The position numbers and the translations under genes were made by a program. The notes beneath the pieces were generated by a model. It had not been told where the DNA came from. It saw only the letters and a list, made by a program, of their open reading frames with translations, and did no database searches. DNA of 64,000 nucleotides from Bacteroides luti (GTDB taxonomy: Bacteria > Bacteroidota > Bacteroidia > Bacteroidales > Bacteroidaceae): the NCBI RefSeq assembly GCF_900128905.1, contig NZ_FQTV01000002.1:339195-403194 (forward strand), written 5' to 3'. Positions 44,873 through 54,921 of this stretch are shown in pieces (the first letter of the stretch is position 1; each line of letters begins with the position of its first letter).

Positions 44873-47800
44873 ATGGATTCAAACAACGGGGCGTTATCAT
44901 TTGACGCCTATATAAATAATACTGACTTTAAGAAACAGATGGATGAAATGGAGCGTCGGATAATCGGGCTTACCGATTCGACCGTCGACCAAGCCGACAA
45001 GATGGATTCCGCCTTTAAAAAGGTTGGAATGGCTATCGGGGCTTATTTCTCTTTTCAGTCTCTTAAAGGATTCGGATCGGAGATCCTAAAAGTCCGGGGA
45101 GAGTTCGAGGATCTCGAAGTTTCGTTTAATACATTACTTGGATCTAAAGAAAAGGCTACCGACTTAATGGCTCAAATCGTCGATGTTGCTGCAAAAACCC
45201 CGTATAACCTTACCGAGGTTGCCCGTGGAGCAAATCAATTGACAGCCTATGGAATGGCCTCCGAGAATGTTACGTCTACTCTTACCAAATTGGGAAACAT
45301 CGCCTCCGGTATAAATGTTCCTCTAGGCGATATTGTTTATCTCTATGGTACGACAATGACGCAAGGACGACTCTATTCGCAGGATCTTAACCAATTTACG
45401 GGCCGAGGCATCCCAATGATTAAAGAGCTCGCCAAACAGTTTAACGTCGCCGAAAGTGATGTTAAGGGGCTTGTCGAGGCCGGTAAAGTCGGTTTCCCGG
45501 AAGTCGAAAAAGTAATCGATTCTCTTACGGGTAGCGGAGGAATGTTCTACAACCTTATGGAGAATAAGTCCAAGACTCTTAACGGCCAAATCGCCAACTT
45601 AGAGGACTCCTGGGCTTCTATGCTTAACGAGATCGGAAAGCAAAGCGAGGGCGTCGCAACCGGTACGATTGAGGTCTTAAGTAGTCTCGTGTCAAATTAC
45701 GACAAGGTTCTCGATGTTCTTAAAATTCTTGTTGCTACTTATGGCGCCTATAAGGCCGCCATTATTGCCGTGAATGTAGCAAAGACTGTTTCAATTGCCA
45801 CAACATCCGGAATGACAGCCGCCGAGATTCTTCATTACGGAGCTATTGTCTTATCGGAAAAGGCGCAAGCCTTGTTAAACAAGACAATGCTTGCCAATCC
45901 TTATGTTTTGGCCGCTACATTACTTACGGGGCTAATTACCTCCGTTGCTTTATTCTCCTCGGGAGTTTCAACCGCCGAAAAGACACAAAAAAGCCTTAAC
46001 GAGGCAATGGGACGGGCCGAGGATGCAATTACTTCTGAGCGAGCTAAGATTGAGACTCTGACAACGATTATAAGAAGTGAGACGGTCTCTCGACGTGATA
46101 AGGAAAAAGCCCTTAAAGATTTGATAGATCTTAACCCGGATATGCTTTCCGGATTAACGGAGGAGGCTATCAGAACCGGGAAAGCGACGGCCGCAATTGA
46201 TAAATATATCGAGAGCCGTCGTAAACAAGTCCAAGTCGACGAGATAAAGAAAGAGCTCGATTCCTCTTTTAAACGTGAAAACGAAGCAAAGGCCGGAAAA
46301 AACGAGATCGGATTTTGGAAAAAGTTGTTTTTGTCCGCCGGATCTACTGATCCAATGGGAGGAGTTAATTACGACTATATGGATGCGGTTAAGCAGGCCA
46401 ACAAACAAAAAAACGCAGACGCTTTAAAAGATGAAAAAGCGATCCAAGGGAGCCTCAAAAAGAAACTCGACGAAATAATGAAAGACAACTCCAAGTCGAC
46501 AGCAAAGGAGACCGTCCGTAATTATCAGACCGTCGGAGATAAGGTCGATGAAATTACTCGTAAAATCTCCAAGCTTGAAAAGGAGAGAACAAACCTAAAC
46601 GCATCGGACGCAAAAGGGCTTAATAAGATAAACAAAGAGATCGCGGCCCTTGATAAGCAAAAGAACGCCCTCGAGGGAAAAGGATCCTCCGGGAGTAAAT
46701 CCAAGAAAGAAAAGACGCCGGTTAAGGATTCTCTCGATTATTGGGAAAAGATTAAGGAAGATGCCACAAAGTCCCTTAACTCTTTATCCACAAAAGACGC
46801 CTCCTTTGCCACTAAGCAAGCAAATCTCCTCGGAAAGATAAAGACGGCCGAGGATCATATCTCGGCGATCGAGCGGGGACAAATGAACTTTAACGAGCAA
46901 CTCGACTATAAGAAAAAGCAATACGAGCTTTATTACAAATGGGTTGAGCAAATCGGAAAGAAAGCCGCCGACGAACAGTTTGCAAGTCTTATCTCCGGGG
47001 GACAATCTTACGTCGATTATCTGAATAACGAGATCGCAAAACTTGAAGCTAAAAAGAGTGTCGGTACTTTGACGAAAGGAGATGCAAATAATCTTATCTC
47101 TCTAAATGAGCAGAAAGACGATGCAACCGGGGTAAAATCTCCGATCGAATCGTTTAAAGAGGAACTCGCAAAAGCCAAAGAGGAGGCCGGATCTCTTATC
47201 GAGTATCTCGATATCCTTAAGAAAAAGAAAGAGGCCCTCGCCTCGGATAATTCCGAAACCGGTATCGCCAAGAAAGCAGAGCTCCAAACCGAGGAAAATT
47301 CGACAACCGGAGCGATCAAGGATAATGTTAAACAGCTTGTCGATAATTACCAATCTTACGCCGGGAAAGTACGATCGATAGAGAAGTCGCTTACCGACGA
47401 TCTTAAGACTCTCTATAAAGGGCTAATCAACGCCAAAACAGACGAGGAGAAAAAGCAGATCCAAGAAGCGATCGAAACCCGTACAAAGGCGGCAAAGGAT
47501 GAAACGGATAAAGTTAAAGCTTCCACTTTCGAGGAGTCGGACGCTTATAAGACGCTCGCCGAATTTATGCAGGGCCAAAGCCGTAAGATGTTGGTTTCTC
47601 GCCTTAAGGATATTGAGAAGTCGCTTAAAGCAGCTAAAGCCGCGTATGGAGAGGATTCCAAGGAATACAAGAAACTTGTAAAGGATATCAATAACGCCAA
47701 GATAAAGGCCGTTTCTGATGATCTTAAAGATGTCTCTAATATTCTGCAAGGAGCGTCCGAGCTTGCCGGGCAATTTGATTCAGAACTCGGAGATGCACTT

Positions 47801-48973
47801 TCCACGGCTGCAAGTATGGCAGATGCGGCCGCCGATATTGGTATGTCCGTCGCTCAATTCGCAAGTGGGGATATCCTCGGAGGTATTCAATCCGCTATTT
47901 CCGGGATCTCAAAGATTGTAACTCTTGCCAAGTCGGTAAAAGAGGAAAACGCCAAGGCCCGGGCCGAAGTTAAGAAGTTTAACGATGAGGTTTATCTCGG
48001 TGGGCTTAAGTATAACCAACTCCTCCGGGAACGGCTCGACCTCGAGCAGCAAATCGGAGAAACTTCTCTCGACTATTACAAGCGAAAACAAGAAGCCATC
48101 GCCAAGGAAAAAGCCGATATACAAAAGGAATATGACGAACTCTTTGCAAAGATACAAGGAGAGGATTATATCGACAGTAAAGGCTATAAACATGGAACCT
48201 TATTCCGCAAAGCTAAGACGTGGAATAACATGGCGACTTTATCCGGGAAATCTTACGAGGATATCGAAAAGCTTTACGAGGAGGGCCGTCTCGAGGACGA
48301 TGTTAAAACAATGTTCGAGCAACTCAAAGAGTTAAAGGACGAGGGCGCCGACGTTGCCGATCTTTGGCTCGAGAGTATCGAAGCAATGAAAGAGGCCTTT
48401 ACCGGGACGACTTACGACTCGCTTGTCGATAGTATATTATCCGCTTTTGAATCCGGAAAGATAGGGGCCGAGGATCTCGCCTCCACTTTTGGCGATCTGA
48501 TGAAAAAGAGTTTGCTCGAAACCTTTAAAATGCAGTATCTCGAGGAACCCCTCCGTAACTGGTATAATCAATTTGCCGAATATGCTCAAAGCGACAACTC
48601 CTTATCAAAAGACGAAATCGAAGCTTTGCGGTCTTATTATAATTCGATTATGCAGACGGCAAACGATCAGTACGAAGCGATAAAAGAGGCCTCCGGTCTC
48701 GATTGGACGGCGACGTCAACCGATCCTCTTACCGGATCCGTGCAATCATTAACAGAGGAAACCGGATCGGCCGTCGCCGGGCAAGTTACAATGTTAAGGA
48801 TCACCACATCGGAACATCTAGACGTTGCAAGACAACAACTTTTGCAAATGGCTGAAATTGCCTATAATACGGCTGTTTGCGGTAAAAACCTTGCCGATAT
48901 TAAGACGATTATTCAAAATATTAAGCTTAGTGATGAGAGTAATACTTTAAGAACGGCGGGTTATACTGATTAG
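44873..48973 (+). CDS. Phage tail tape-measure protein
   Basis: A 1366-residue complete tape measure. Residues ~65-260 are the conserved tape-measure core: FEDLEVSFNTLLGSKEKATD, TPYNLTEVARGANQLTAYG, LYSQDLNQFTGRGIPMIKEL. Residues ~280-375 are hydrophobic (VLAATLLTGLITSVALF), the membrane-inserting part released at infection; ~380-1150 are charged, coiled-coil-like. Length of such proteins sets tail length, so a long siphovirus- or myovirus-type tail is implied. The frame is intact and begins 10 bp after a small gene, yet no tail tube, terminator or head gene accompanies it. Bases are visibly richer in TCGA, GATC and CCGG than host genes. Confidence 0.9.
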   Translation: MDSNNGALSFDAYINNTDFKKQMDEMERRIIGLTDSTVDQADKMDSAFKKVGMAIGAYFSFQSLKGFGSEILKVRGEFEDLEVSFNTLLGSKEKATDLMAQIVDVAAKTPYNLTEVARGANQLTAYGMASENVTSTLTKLGNIASGINVPLGDIVYLYGTTMTQGRLYSQDLNQFTGRGIPMIKELAKQFNVAESDVKGLVEAGKVGFPEVEKVIDSLTGSGGMFYNLMENKSKTLNGQIANLEDSWASMLNEIGKQSEGVATGTIEVLSSLVSNYDKVLDVLKILVATYGAYKAAIIAVNVAKTVSIATTSGMTAAEILHYGAIVLSEKAQALLNKTMLANPYVLAATLLTGLITSVALFSSGVSTAEKTQKSLNEAMGRAEDAITSERAKIETLTTIIRSETVSRRDKEKALKDLIDLNPDMLSGLTEEAIRTGKATAAIDKYIESRRKQVQVDEIKKELDSSFKRENEAKAGKNEIGFWKKLFLSAGSTDPMGGVNYDYMDAVKQANKQKNADALKDEKAIQGSLKKKLDEIMKDNSKSTAKETVRNYQTVGDKVDEITRKISKLEKERTNLNASDAKGLNKINKEIAALDKQKNALEGKGSSGSKSKKEKTPVKDSLDYWEKIKEDATKSLNSLSTKDASFATKQANLLGKIKTAEDHISAIERGQMNFNEQLDYKKKQYELYYKWVEQIGKKAADEQFASLISGGQSYVDYLNNEIAKLEAKKSVGTLTKGDANNLISLNEQKDDATGVKSPIESFKEELAKAKEEAGSLIEYLDILKKKKEALASDNSETGIAKKAELQTEENSTTGAIKDNVKQLVDNYQSYAGKVRSIEKSLTDDLKTLYKGLINAKTDEEKKQIQEAIETRTKAAKDETDKVKASTFEESDAYKTLAEFMQGQSRKMLVSRLKDIEKSLKAAKAAYGEDSKEYKKLVKDINNAKIKAVSDDLKDVSNILQGASELAGQFDSELGDALSTAASMADAAADIGMSVAQFASGDILGGIQSAISGISKIVTLAKSVKEENAKARAEVKKFNDEVYLGGLKYNQLLRERLDLEQQIGETSLDYYKRKQEAIAKEKADIQKEYDELFAKIQGEDYIDSKGYKHGTLFRKAKTWNNMATLSGKSYEDIEKLYEEGRLEDDVKTMFEQLKELKDEGADVADLWLESIEAMKEAFTGTTYDSLVDSILSAFESGKIGAEDLASTFGDLMKKSLLETFKMQYLEEPLRNWYNQFAEYAQSDNSLSKDEIEALRSYYNSIMQTANDQYEAIKEASGLDWTATSTDPLTGSVQSLTEETGSAVAGQVTMLRITTSEHLDVARQQLLQMAEIAYNTAVCGKNLADIKTIIQNIKLSDESNTLRTAGYTD

Positions 48974-49090
48974 TATGTGTAATCCATATAGAATCACATA
49001 TTAAATATATAATTAGTTTAAAATCAGTTTATTAAATAATATGTGTGATGTTTCGCATACAGATATACGTACAAAAATAGTATTTTAATA

Positions 49091-52000
49091 ATGGAACATA
49101 TTATAGTTAAGACAGCAAATAACGAGACGAGGATCCGACTTTATGGATCCTCCTCTCCCGTCAAGGTCTCCAAGGGAGAGCAACGGAAAAAATTACTCGG
49201 GGAGGACGTTGTCGATCTTTCGATCGAAACCTCTAAACCGATCCCTTTTGTTGTAGGCGATTGGTTGGAAGTATTCGGCGAAAAGTATTGGTTAAACCTA
49301 ATGCCAAAAGCAAAGAAAGCAGGCCGGAAAAGCTTTACTTACGACTTGACTTTCGAGGGGGTGCAATATCTTTTGTCAAAGGTCGTTTTTCTCGACGAGG
49401 ATAAAAGCGGGAAATCAACCTCCGGAACGTTCACTCTAAGAGCCAATCTCGAGGAGATCGCCGGTATCGTGATAAACAACCTCGTCCGCGTCTATGGAAC
49501 CGGATCGTGGATAATTGGAACATTACCGGCCCAAACGACCGACGTCCGGGATTTTTCATTTACAGATAACAATTGCCTTGCAGTTGTTCAGCAGATCTGC
49601 AATGAATACGGGATCGAGTTTAACATTGCTAAGAGTGGGAACGCTTATGCCTTAAACTTTAAGAAATTAGGGCAAATAATCCCCTATACGCTTAAATACG
49701 GCCGGGGGAATGGTCTTTATACTCTCGATCGTGAAAATGTCTCCTCGAGTAATATAATAACCCGCTTGTATGCGTATGGATCAGATAAGAACCTCCCGAG
49801 TAATTATCGCAACTATTCAACACGGTTAAGGCTTGCGGCAAACGCTCAATCTTATATCGAGAATGCGAAAGCCGTTACAGCCTTTGGCATAATCGAGGGA
49901 TCCAAGACTTTCGACGAGGTTTATCCACATAGAACCGGAACCGTTTCGGCGATCGTAATGGGGAACATTCTTTCTTTTATTGATAGCTCCATCGATTACA
50001 ACCTTAATAGTTATTTGATATCCGGGACGTCGGCGAAAGTTACGTTTAACTCCGGAGGACTATCCGGATATACATTTGAGTTATCCTCATTCGATTTTGC
50101 ATCTAAGACGTTTAAGATCCTTTCATATACCGACGATCGGAATAATGTTTTCCCGAGCTCGAGCGCTGCAACGTTTCAAATCGGAGTCGGGGATACTTAT
50201 GTAATTACCGATGTTTATCCGACACAATCACAGATCGACACAGCCGAGGCCGAACTCGCAACCAAAGCGCAAGAATATCTCTCCCAAAATTGCGCCCCAA
50301 AGGTTAAGTACGGAGCGACCATCTCGGAGGATTTTCTTTCTAAGTTGGCCGGATCCGGAGCAACGGTTAATATATTTAGCCTTGGCGACGCTCTCGGAAT
50401 CATTGACGACGATGTTAATGTATCAAGAACCGGAGCCGACTCGATCCGGATCACATCTTTAACAAGATCTTTAATCGCCAAAACGTCTTATTCCTATACA
50501 CTTGACGTTTCCGATACGGTCGAAATGCAATTGATAAATAGAATCCTTGCAGATCAACAACAGACAAATAAGATTATTCGGATCAATAATCTTACGGACG
50601 TATCCCGGCTAAAAAGATCATGGAGGACAACGCAAGAACTTCTCACAATGATTTTCGATCAAGACGGGTATTTCAAAGACGGAAATATCCGGCCGAACTC
50701 GATCGAAACGCAAATGTTATCCGTTGGGGCCAAAGCTCAACAATTCGTATTAAAGAACCTCGTTATCGAGCCCAATTATAACGGAAATCCAAACTCGATC
50801 AATGTATCGAGCGGTGTTCTCGTTCATTATGGGATATCCTCCGGTATAAATACTTGGAACTTAAGCGCCGCCTCTCAAACGTTGGCTAATACCGGGGCTT
50901 ATTATATCTATTGCAGGGCTAATAAGGCAGACTCCGGAGCGATTATCCTTTTCGATCAGACTCAACACAGCGTCGAGGAGGGATCTTATTATTATTTTAT
51001 GATCGGAGTTTTACACTCGGTCGATACAAATAATACTCGTTGGATCTCCTTAACCTATGGAGCGAGCTCGGTAAACGGACGATTCATTAAAACCGGCCGA
51101 ATTATTTCCGCCGACGGGAACACTTGGTTTGACCTCGATACGGGAGAGATCCACGGTAAAATAACGTTTGGATCCAATAATACGACACTCGAGGAGGTCG
51201 ACCAAAAAGCAAGCGACGCAAACAATTACGTTACTAATACTTTGCCCGGGATCCTCGAGGGTATCCAAGCGCAACTCGACGGACAAATAGAGCAGTTCTT
51301 TTATACTTATGATCCGACGACTACAAACGTACCGGCGAGCGATTGGACGACGACAGCATTACAAGAAGCTCACCTGGGAGACTTGTTTTACAATACGACA
51401 ACCGGAAAGGTTTTTCGTTGGATAAAAAACGGAACGGTTTACAGTTGGCAGGAACTACAAGACTCGGAAGTCGCCCAAGCTTTGGCCCTTGCAAATGACG
51501 CTTTGGCCCTTGCCAAAACAAAACGCCGGGTTTTTACAGTTCAACCGACAACACCTTACGAGGTCGCCGATCTTTGGGTACAAGGATCAACCGGCGATAT
51601 TATGAAGTGTACCACGGCCCGGACTTCCGGCTCTTATGTTGCCTCCGATTGGGAAAAGGCAAGTAAGTACACCGACGATTCAGCCTTAACGACTTTTGTA
51701 AATGGATTATTTTCGACAACCGTTTCAGATCTTACGACTCAAATCGACGGAAAGATCGAGAATTACTTTACAGCTTCAGATCCGGCGACCGCTTGGGCGG
51801 ATGATACCACAAAGGCAAAACACGTCGGGGACTTTTGGTATAACACAACGGGAAAACAGCTTAAGCGTTACACCTTTGCAAATAGCGCCTATACTTGGGA
51901 GCTGATCGAGGACGCTGCCGCAATTGCAGCCGCCGAGGCAGCCTCTAAGGCGCAAGATACAGCAGACGGCAAACGTACTGTTTTCTTGGTACAGCCGACG

Positions 52001-53137
52001 ACGCCTTATTACGCCGGGGATCTTTGGACGGATGGATCTTTCCTTAAACGTTGTATCACAACCCGGGAAAGCGGCTCTTATGTTGCTTCTGATTGGGGCC
52101 TCGCTACCAATTACGATAATACAAAGACTACGATCGACGGAGGGATAGTAACCTCCGGGACGGTTCAGCTTGCCGGAGACTCGGGATCGGTACTTGCCGG
52201 TATTACAGGCCAAGGAACGGCCGAAACGTCCGTCCGTATTTGGGCCGGAGCGACTTTTGACTCGAGAGCGTCCGCTCCTTTTAGGGTTTTACAGAGCGGG
52301 GAGGCTTTCGCTAGGTATCGTATCGAGTTACAAGATGCAAATCTTAACGGACTTGCCGGAATTTGCGGTCAAGGAACCGACGGAACAGATAACGGTATCC
52401 GTTTTTGGGCGGGATCTACTTACGCAAATAGGGCGTCCGCTCCTTTTAGAGTAGATAAGGACGGAGCTTGCGTAATGGAAAAAGTAGAAATACGATCCGG
52501 AGCAAAGATCGGCGCCTGGCAAGTTGGCGGAGATGTTGACGGAGGGCTTTTTAATGATTCCGGAGAGGCTTATCTTATCGCCCGCAAATCTTTCGGTGAT
52601 GGGAATTATTGCGAGGCCCGTATCGGTACAGCTGTTTTTCCATCGAGTTCCGGTATTCGTGGGGCAGCTTATTTTGAGAATACGGAAAATAACACATACG
52701 GTACAAATATAGGCTTTGCGGTTGATGTAAGAAACGCCGATTCGAATATCGCTTGCGCTATGTATGGGGGCCACGTCTCGGGGCTCGCTGTTAGGCCTTT
52801 AAACGTATCGAGTACTCAATCTATACCGAGGGGCGTTAATGCAGTCTTTTGCCTCAATACAGCAGAGATAACTATTACTTTGCCGGCGTTGGATCAAAAG
52901 GACGACGGTTATATTATGTGGATTAAGAATATTAACGGATCGAATGTCTTAATTAAACCGGGATCCTATTATCAACCCATTCACGCCGATAGAGGGACGT
53001 TATATACGACATCTAATCCAAACTCCCTACAAAGTATCGGGGACGCAACGGCTTATATCTTTAAATGGGGATTAAAACGATCCGGATATTCAGATACCGG
53101 ATTTTGGGTACAATTTAAGAACCCTCGCGATTGGTAA
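49091..53137 (+). CDS. Phage tail hub/fibre protein
   Basis: A 1348-residue modular tail-tip protein. Residues ~1-480 resemble baseplate hub/Tal-type proteins (ETSKPIPFVVGDWLEVFGEK, QQICNEYGIEFNI, YTLDVSDTVEMQLINRILADQ). Residues ~560-720 are linker strands. Then two tandem ~145-residue repeats (~733-880 and ~888-1025), each with a coiled helix and VQPTTPYxxxDLW, and two ~40-residue repeats (~1036 and ~1088) with AGI(T/C)GQGT, RASAPFRV. The C-terminal ~210 residues are a beta-rich tip. Function: opens or attaches to the cell surface and fixes host range. With the tape measure it is the only structural gene. Starts 117 bp after the tape measure. Confidence 0.8.
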   Translation: MEHIIVKTANNETRIRLYGSSSPVKVSKGEQRKKLLGEDVVDLSIETSKPIPFVVGDWLEVFGEKYWLNLMPKAKKAGRKSFTYDLTFEGVQYLLSKVVFLDEDKSGKSTSGTFTLRANLEEIAGIVINNLVRVYGTGSWIIGTLPAQTTDVRDFSFTDNNCLAVVQQICNEYGIEFNIAKSGNAYALNFKKLGQIIPYTLKYGRGNGLYTLDRENVSSSNIITRLYAYGSDKNLPSNYRNYSTRLRLAANAQSYIENAKAVTAFGIIEGSKTFDEVYPHRTGTVSAIVMGNILSFIDSSIDYNLNSYLISGTSAKVTFNSGGLSGYTFELSSFDFASKTFKILSYTDDRNNVFPSSSAATFQIGVGDTYVITDVYPTQSQIDTAEAELATKAQEYLSQNCAPKVKYGATISEDFLSKLAGSGATVNIFSLGDALGIIDDDVNVSRTGADSIRITSLTRSLIAKTSYSYTLDVSDTVEMQLINRILADQQQTNKIIRINNLTDVSRLKRSWRTTQELLTMIFDQDGYFKDGNIRPNSIETQMLSVGAKAQQFVLKNLVIEPNYNGNPNSINVSSGVLVHYGISSGINTWNLSAASQTLANTGAYYIYCRANKADSGAIILFDQTQHSVEEGSYYYFMIGVLHSVDTNNTRWISLTYGASSVNGRFIKTGRIISADGNTWFDLDTGEIHGKITFGSNNTTLEEVDQKASDANNYVTNTLPGILEGIQAQLDGQIEQFFYTYDPTTTNVPASDWTTTALQEAHLGDLFYNTTTGKVFRWIKNGTVYSWQELQDSEVAQALALANDALALAKTKRRVFTVQPTTPYEVADLWVQGSTGDIMKCTTARTSGSYVASDWEKASKYTDDSALTTFVNGLFSTTVSDLTTQIDGKIENYFTASDPATAWADDTTKAKHVGDFWYNTTGKQLKRYTFANSAYTWELIEDAAAIAAAEAASKAQDTADGKRTVFLVQPTTPYYAGDLWTDGSFLKRCITTRESGSYVASDWGLATNYDNTKTTIDGGIVTSGTVQLAGDSGSVLAGITGQGTAETSVRIWAGATFDSRASAPFRVLQSGEAFARYRIELQDANLNGLAGICGQGTDGTDNGIRFWAGSTYANRASAPFRVDKDGACVMEKVEIRSGAKIGAWQVGGDVDGGLFNDSGEAYLIARKSFGDGNYCEARIGTAVFPSSSGIRGAAYFENTENNTYGTNIGFAVDVRNADSNIACAMYGGHVSGLAVRPLNVSSTQSIPRGVNAVFCLNTAEITITLPALDQKDDGYIMWIKNINGSNVLIKPGSYYQPIHADRGTLYTTSNPNSLQSIGDATAYIFKWGLKRSGYSDTGFWVQFKNPRDW

Positions 53138-53256
53138 ATGGCGTTTGTGATCCTGAACAGATCTAATGTAATTATTATATATTACTGATATACAGATGAT
53201 AAAATATATCGTTTTAAAGTTTACACTCATTATTACACACAAAAAATAAAAAAAGT

Positions 53257-53871
53257 ATGGAAAAGATTTTGATTTCAAGAGATGAATATAAAATTAATGA
53301 AGATCTCGAAAGAATAGAAAAAGAGTTAATACCTGCTATTCAATTAATAATTGATGCTTATTTAACTCTTGAAATAGGGAGCTTTAGCGACAAAGTTTTT
53401 AAAGATGTAACAAATAGGACAGAGCCACTATACAATACGATCGAAAAGTATATAGGACAACAAGAAAAGGCTCTTAAAAAAGCCGGGATAAAAGGCGCCG
53501 TTCTCGACGAACTTACAACAAAGGCCCTCGAGGATCTGAATCCTCTTAAAAAAGCCGTAGAGAGATATTTCGACCTTGATCGTTATGTGTTCCCTCTTAT
53601 TGGCTATATTTCTTTTGAAGATAATAAACCTATCTTTTCATTAGAAAATAGAGAGAATATTATCGAAAAACACAGTCGTTATATAACCACCGAGGAGGAA
53701 AGAGAGCTTTTTGAAAAACATAAAGCTGCCATCGAGGGTATAAATGCGCTACTTGAACATCTTGAAAAAACGACCGGTTTAAGGACAACGATTTCCAATT
53801 ACATTAAATCGTTTATTATTTGTGATGAGGGAAACAATAGAGTCTGTATGCCGTCGATGGATTACAAATAG
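53257..53871 (+). CDS. Hypothetical helical protein after tail gene
   Basis: 204 residues, soluble and helical, with a charged N-terminal coiled-coil-like segment and two Cys near the end (FIICDEGNNRVC). Contains LDELTTKALEDLNPLKKAV. No recognised family; it has neither holin-type membrane helices nor lysozyme motifs. Could be a tail accessory or regulatory protein. Confidence 0.55.
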   Translation: MEKILISRDEYKINEDLERIEKELIPAIQLIIDAYLTLEIGSFSDKVFKDVTNRTEPLYNTIEKYIGQQEKALKKAGIKGAVLDELTTKALEDLNPLKKAVERYFDLDRYVFPLIGYISFEDNKPIFSLENRENIIEKHSRYITTEEERELFEKHKAAIEGINALLEHLEKTTGLRTTISNYIKSFIICDEGNNRVCMPSMDYK

Positions 53872-53883
53872 TATTGTTTAATT

Positions 53884-53956
53884 AGGTTCCCTTTCTTGCA
53901 ATCAATTAGTTTAAATATTTATCATTAACTAAATTTAACGCAAGCAAGGGGAGCCT
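53884..53956. ncRNA. Long stem-loop, possible structured RNA or terminator
   Basis: AGGTTCCCTTTCTTGC pairs, with wobbles, with GCAAGCAAGGGGAGCCT across a 40-base AT-rich loop that itself holds a TTAGTTTAA/TTAACTAA pairing. Downstream is TCTCTATTTTCTT. It may simply end the tail operon, but the size is unusual for a terminator. Confidence 0.4.
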
Positions 53957-54092
53957 CTCTATTTTCTTATTATTTGATTAAATATTTGTGTCTATTGGAC
54001 GCAAAATGGCTGTAAACCAATTGGTTTAACCTGTTTTTTATGTAGAAAAATTCACTTTACTTTGTTGTACAAACAGTAAAAAATCAATTATT

Positions 54093-54380
54093 ATGCAATT
54101 TGAATTATTTGAATTAAAAAACTTATTGTCAGACGCCGCCGAGATTGCCTCGGTCAAAATACTTGTAGAACTCGGGCATTTACCCGCCACACTGTCAAAG
54201 AGAGAGGCTTATCGAAAATATGGAGAGGGCGTCGTAAAAAGGTGGATATCCGAGGGCCTTATCAAAGTCAGAAAAGACGGAAATAGTACCTCTAAGTGTC
54301 GCCTCAACCGAATGGAACTTGAAACTCTTTCTAAAGCTAACAATAGATTAACATATAAATCAACCGCCGAAAGGCAATAA
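54093..54380 (+). CDS. Small HTH-type DNA-binding protein
   Basis: 95 residues; ~35-85 read as helix-turn-helix with a wing: KREAYRKYGEGVVKRWISEG, then LIKVRKDG and CRLNRMELETL. Like Xis or MerR-type proteins of Bacteroidales mobile elements. It starts 220 bp after the previous gene behind TTTACTTTG, a near-promoter box, so it may be independently expressed. A candidate for the factor binding the paired GTGCG sites; inference. Confidence 0.6.
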   Translation: MQFELFELKNLLSDAAEIASVKILVELGHLPATLSKREAYRKYGEGVVKRWISEGLIKVRKDGNSTSKCRLNRMELETLSKANNRLTYKSTAERQ

Positions 54381-54390
54381 AATTTTCATT

Positions 54391-54792
54391 ATGAATAATA
54401 CAATTTCTTATGATCTTGCAGAGGTTTTATCCATGATTCCACAAAAGGAGTTAATTAAATATCTTAAAGAATCTTTCGAGTATTATATACAAGAAGGTCA
54501 AGACTCCGGAAAGTCTCTCTCTCTTAAATATTATGTTATGGAACAACTTTCCAAAGTTTTTAGCCGAACTTATGAAGTGATCGACAAAAACGAAATGCAG
54601 TCGCTTAATGATGTGAATATACAGAAAATGGAAGAGCGTATTAAAGAGCTGACTATAGCTAATAAAGAATTAGCAGAGAGACATAATAAATCAAATATTC
54701 CGAATGAAGTCTTAAGAGAAAAACTTGCAGAGCGATTTTCTGAAATTTCAAAAAGAGTAATTGCACAAGTAACAGAAGAAATGGCCCAATAG
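54391..54792 (+). CDS. Hypothetical coiled-coil protein
   Basis: 133 residues, helical; ~70-110 a likely coiled coil (QKMEERIKELTIANKELAER). Starts 11 bp after the HTH gene, so they are coexpressed. No family recognised. A terminator follows at 54851. Confidence 0.55.
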   Translation: MNNTISYDLAEVLSMIPQKELIKYLKESFEYYIQEGQDSGKSLSLKYYVMEQLSKVFSRTYEVIDKNEMQSLNDVNIQKMEERIKELTIANKELAERHNKSNIPNEVLREKLAERFSEISKRVIAQVTEEMAQ

Positions 54793-54850
54793 CCCAACGA
54801 AACCGAATCGTAACAACATAAAGTCATGATAAACCTTAAATAAGGTTGTG

Positions 54851-54890
54851 AATACGGGGGCCCGGGAGGGTCTCCGTATTTATTTCTTTA
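54851..54890 (+). terminator. Rho-independent terminator
   Basis: AATACGGGGGCCC pairs with GGGTCTCCGTATT (wobbles inside), followed by T-rich TTATTTCTTTA. Its tail merges with the -7 box TATTTTTG (54889-54896) of the lipoprotein gene. Confidence 0.75.
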
Positions 54891-54921
54891 TTTTTGTACT
54901 CGTATTATAAATAACATAAAA

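Noticed and set aside
44873..53137. Type VI secretion or contractile injection system
   Set aside because: No sheath, tube, ClpV or spike gene; only tape measure and hub/fibre are present.
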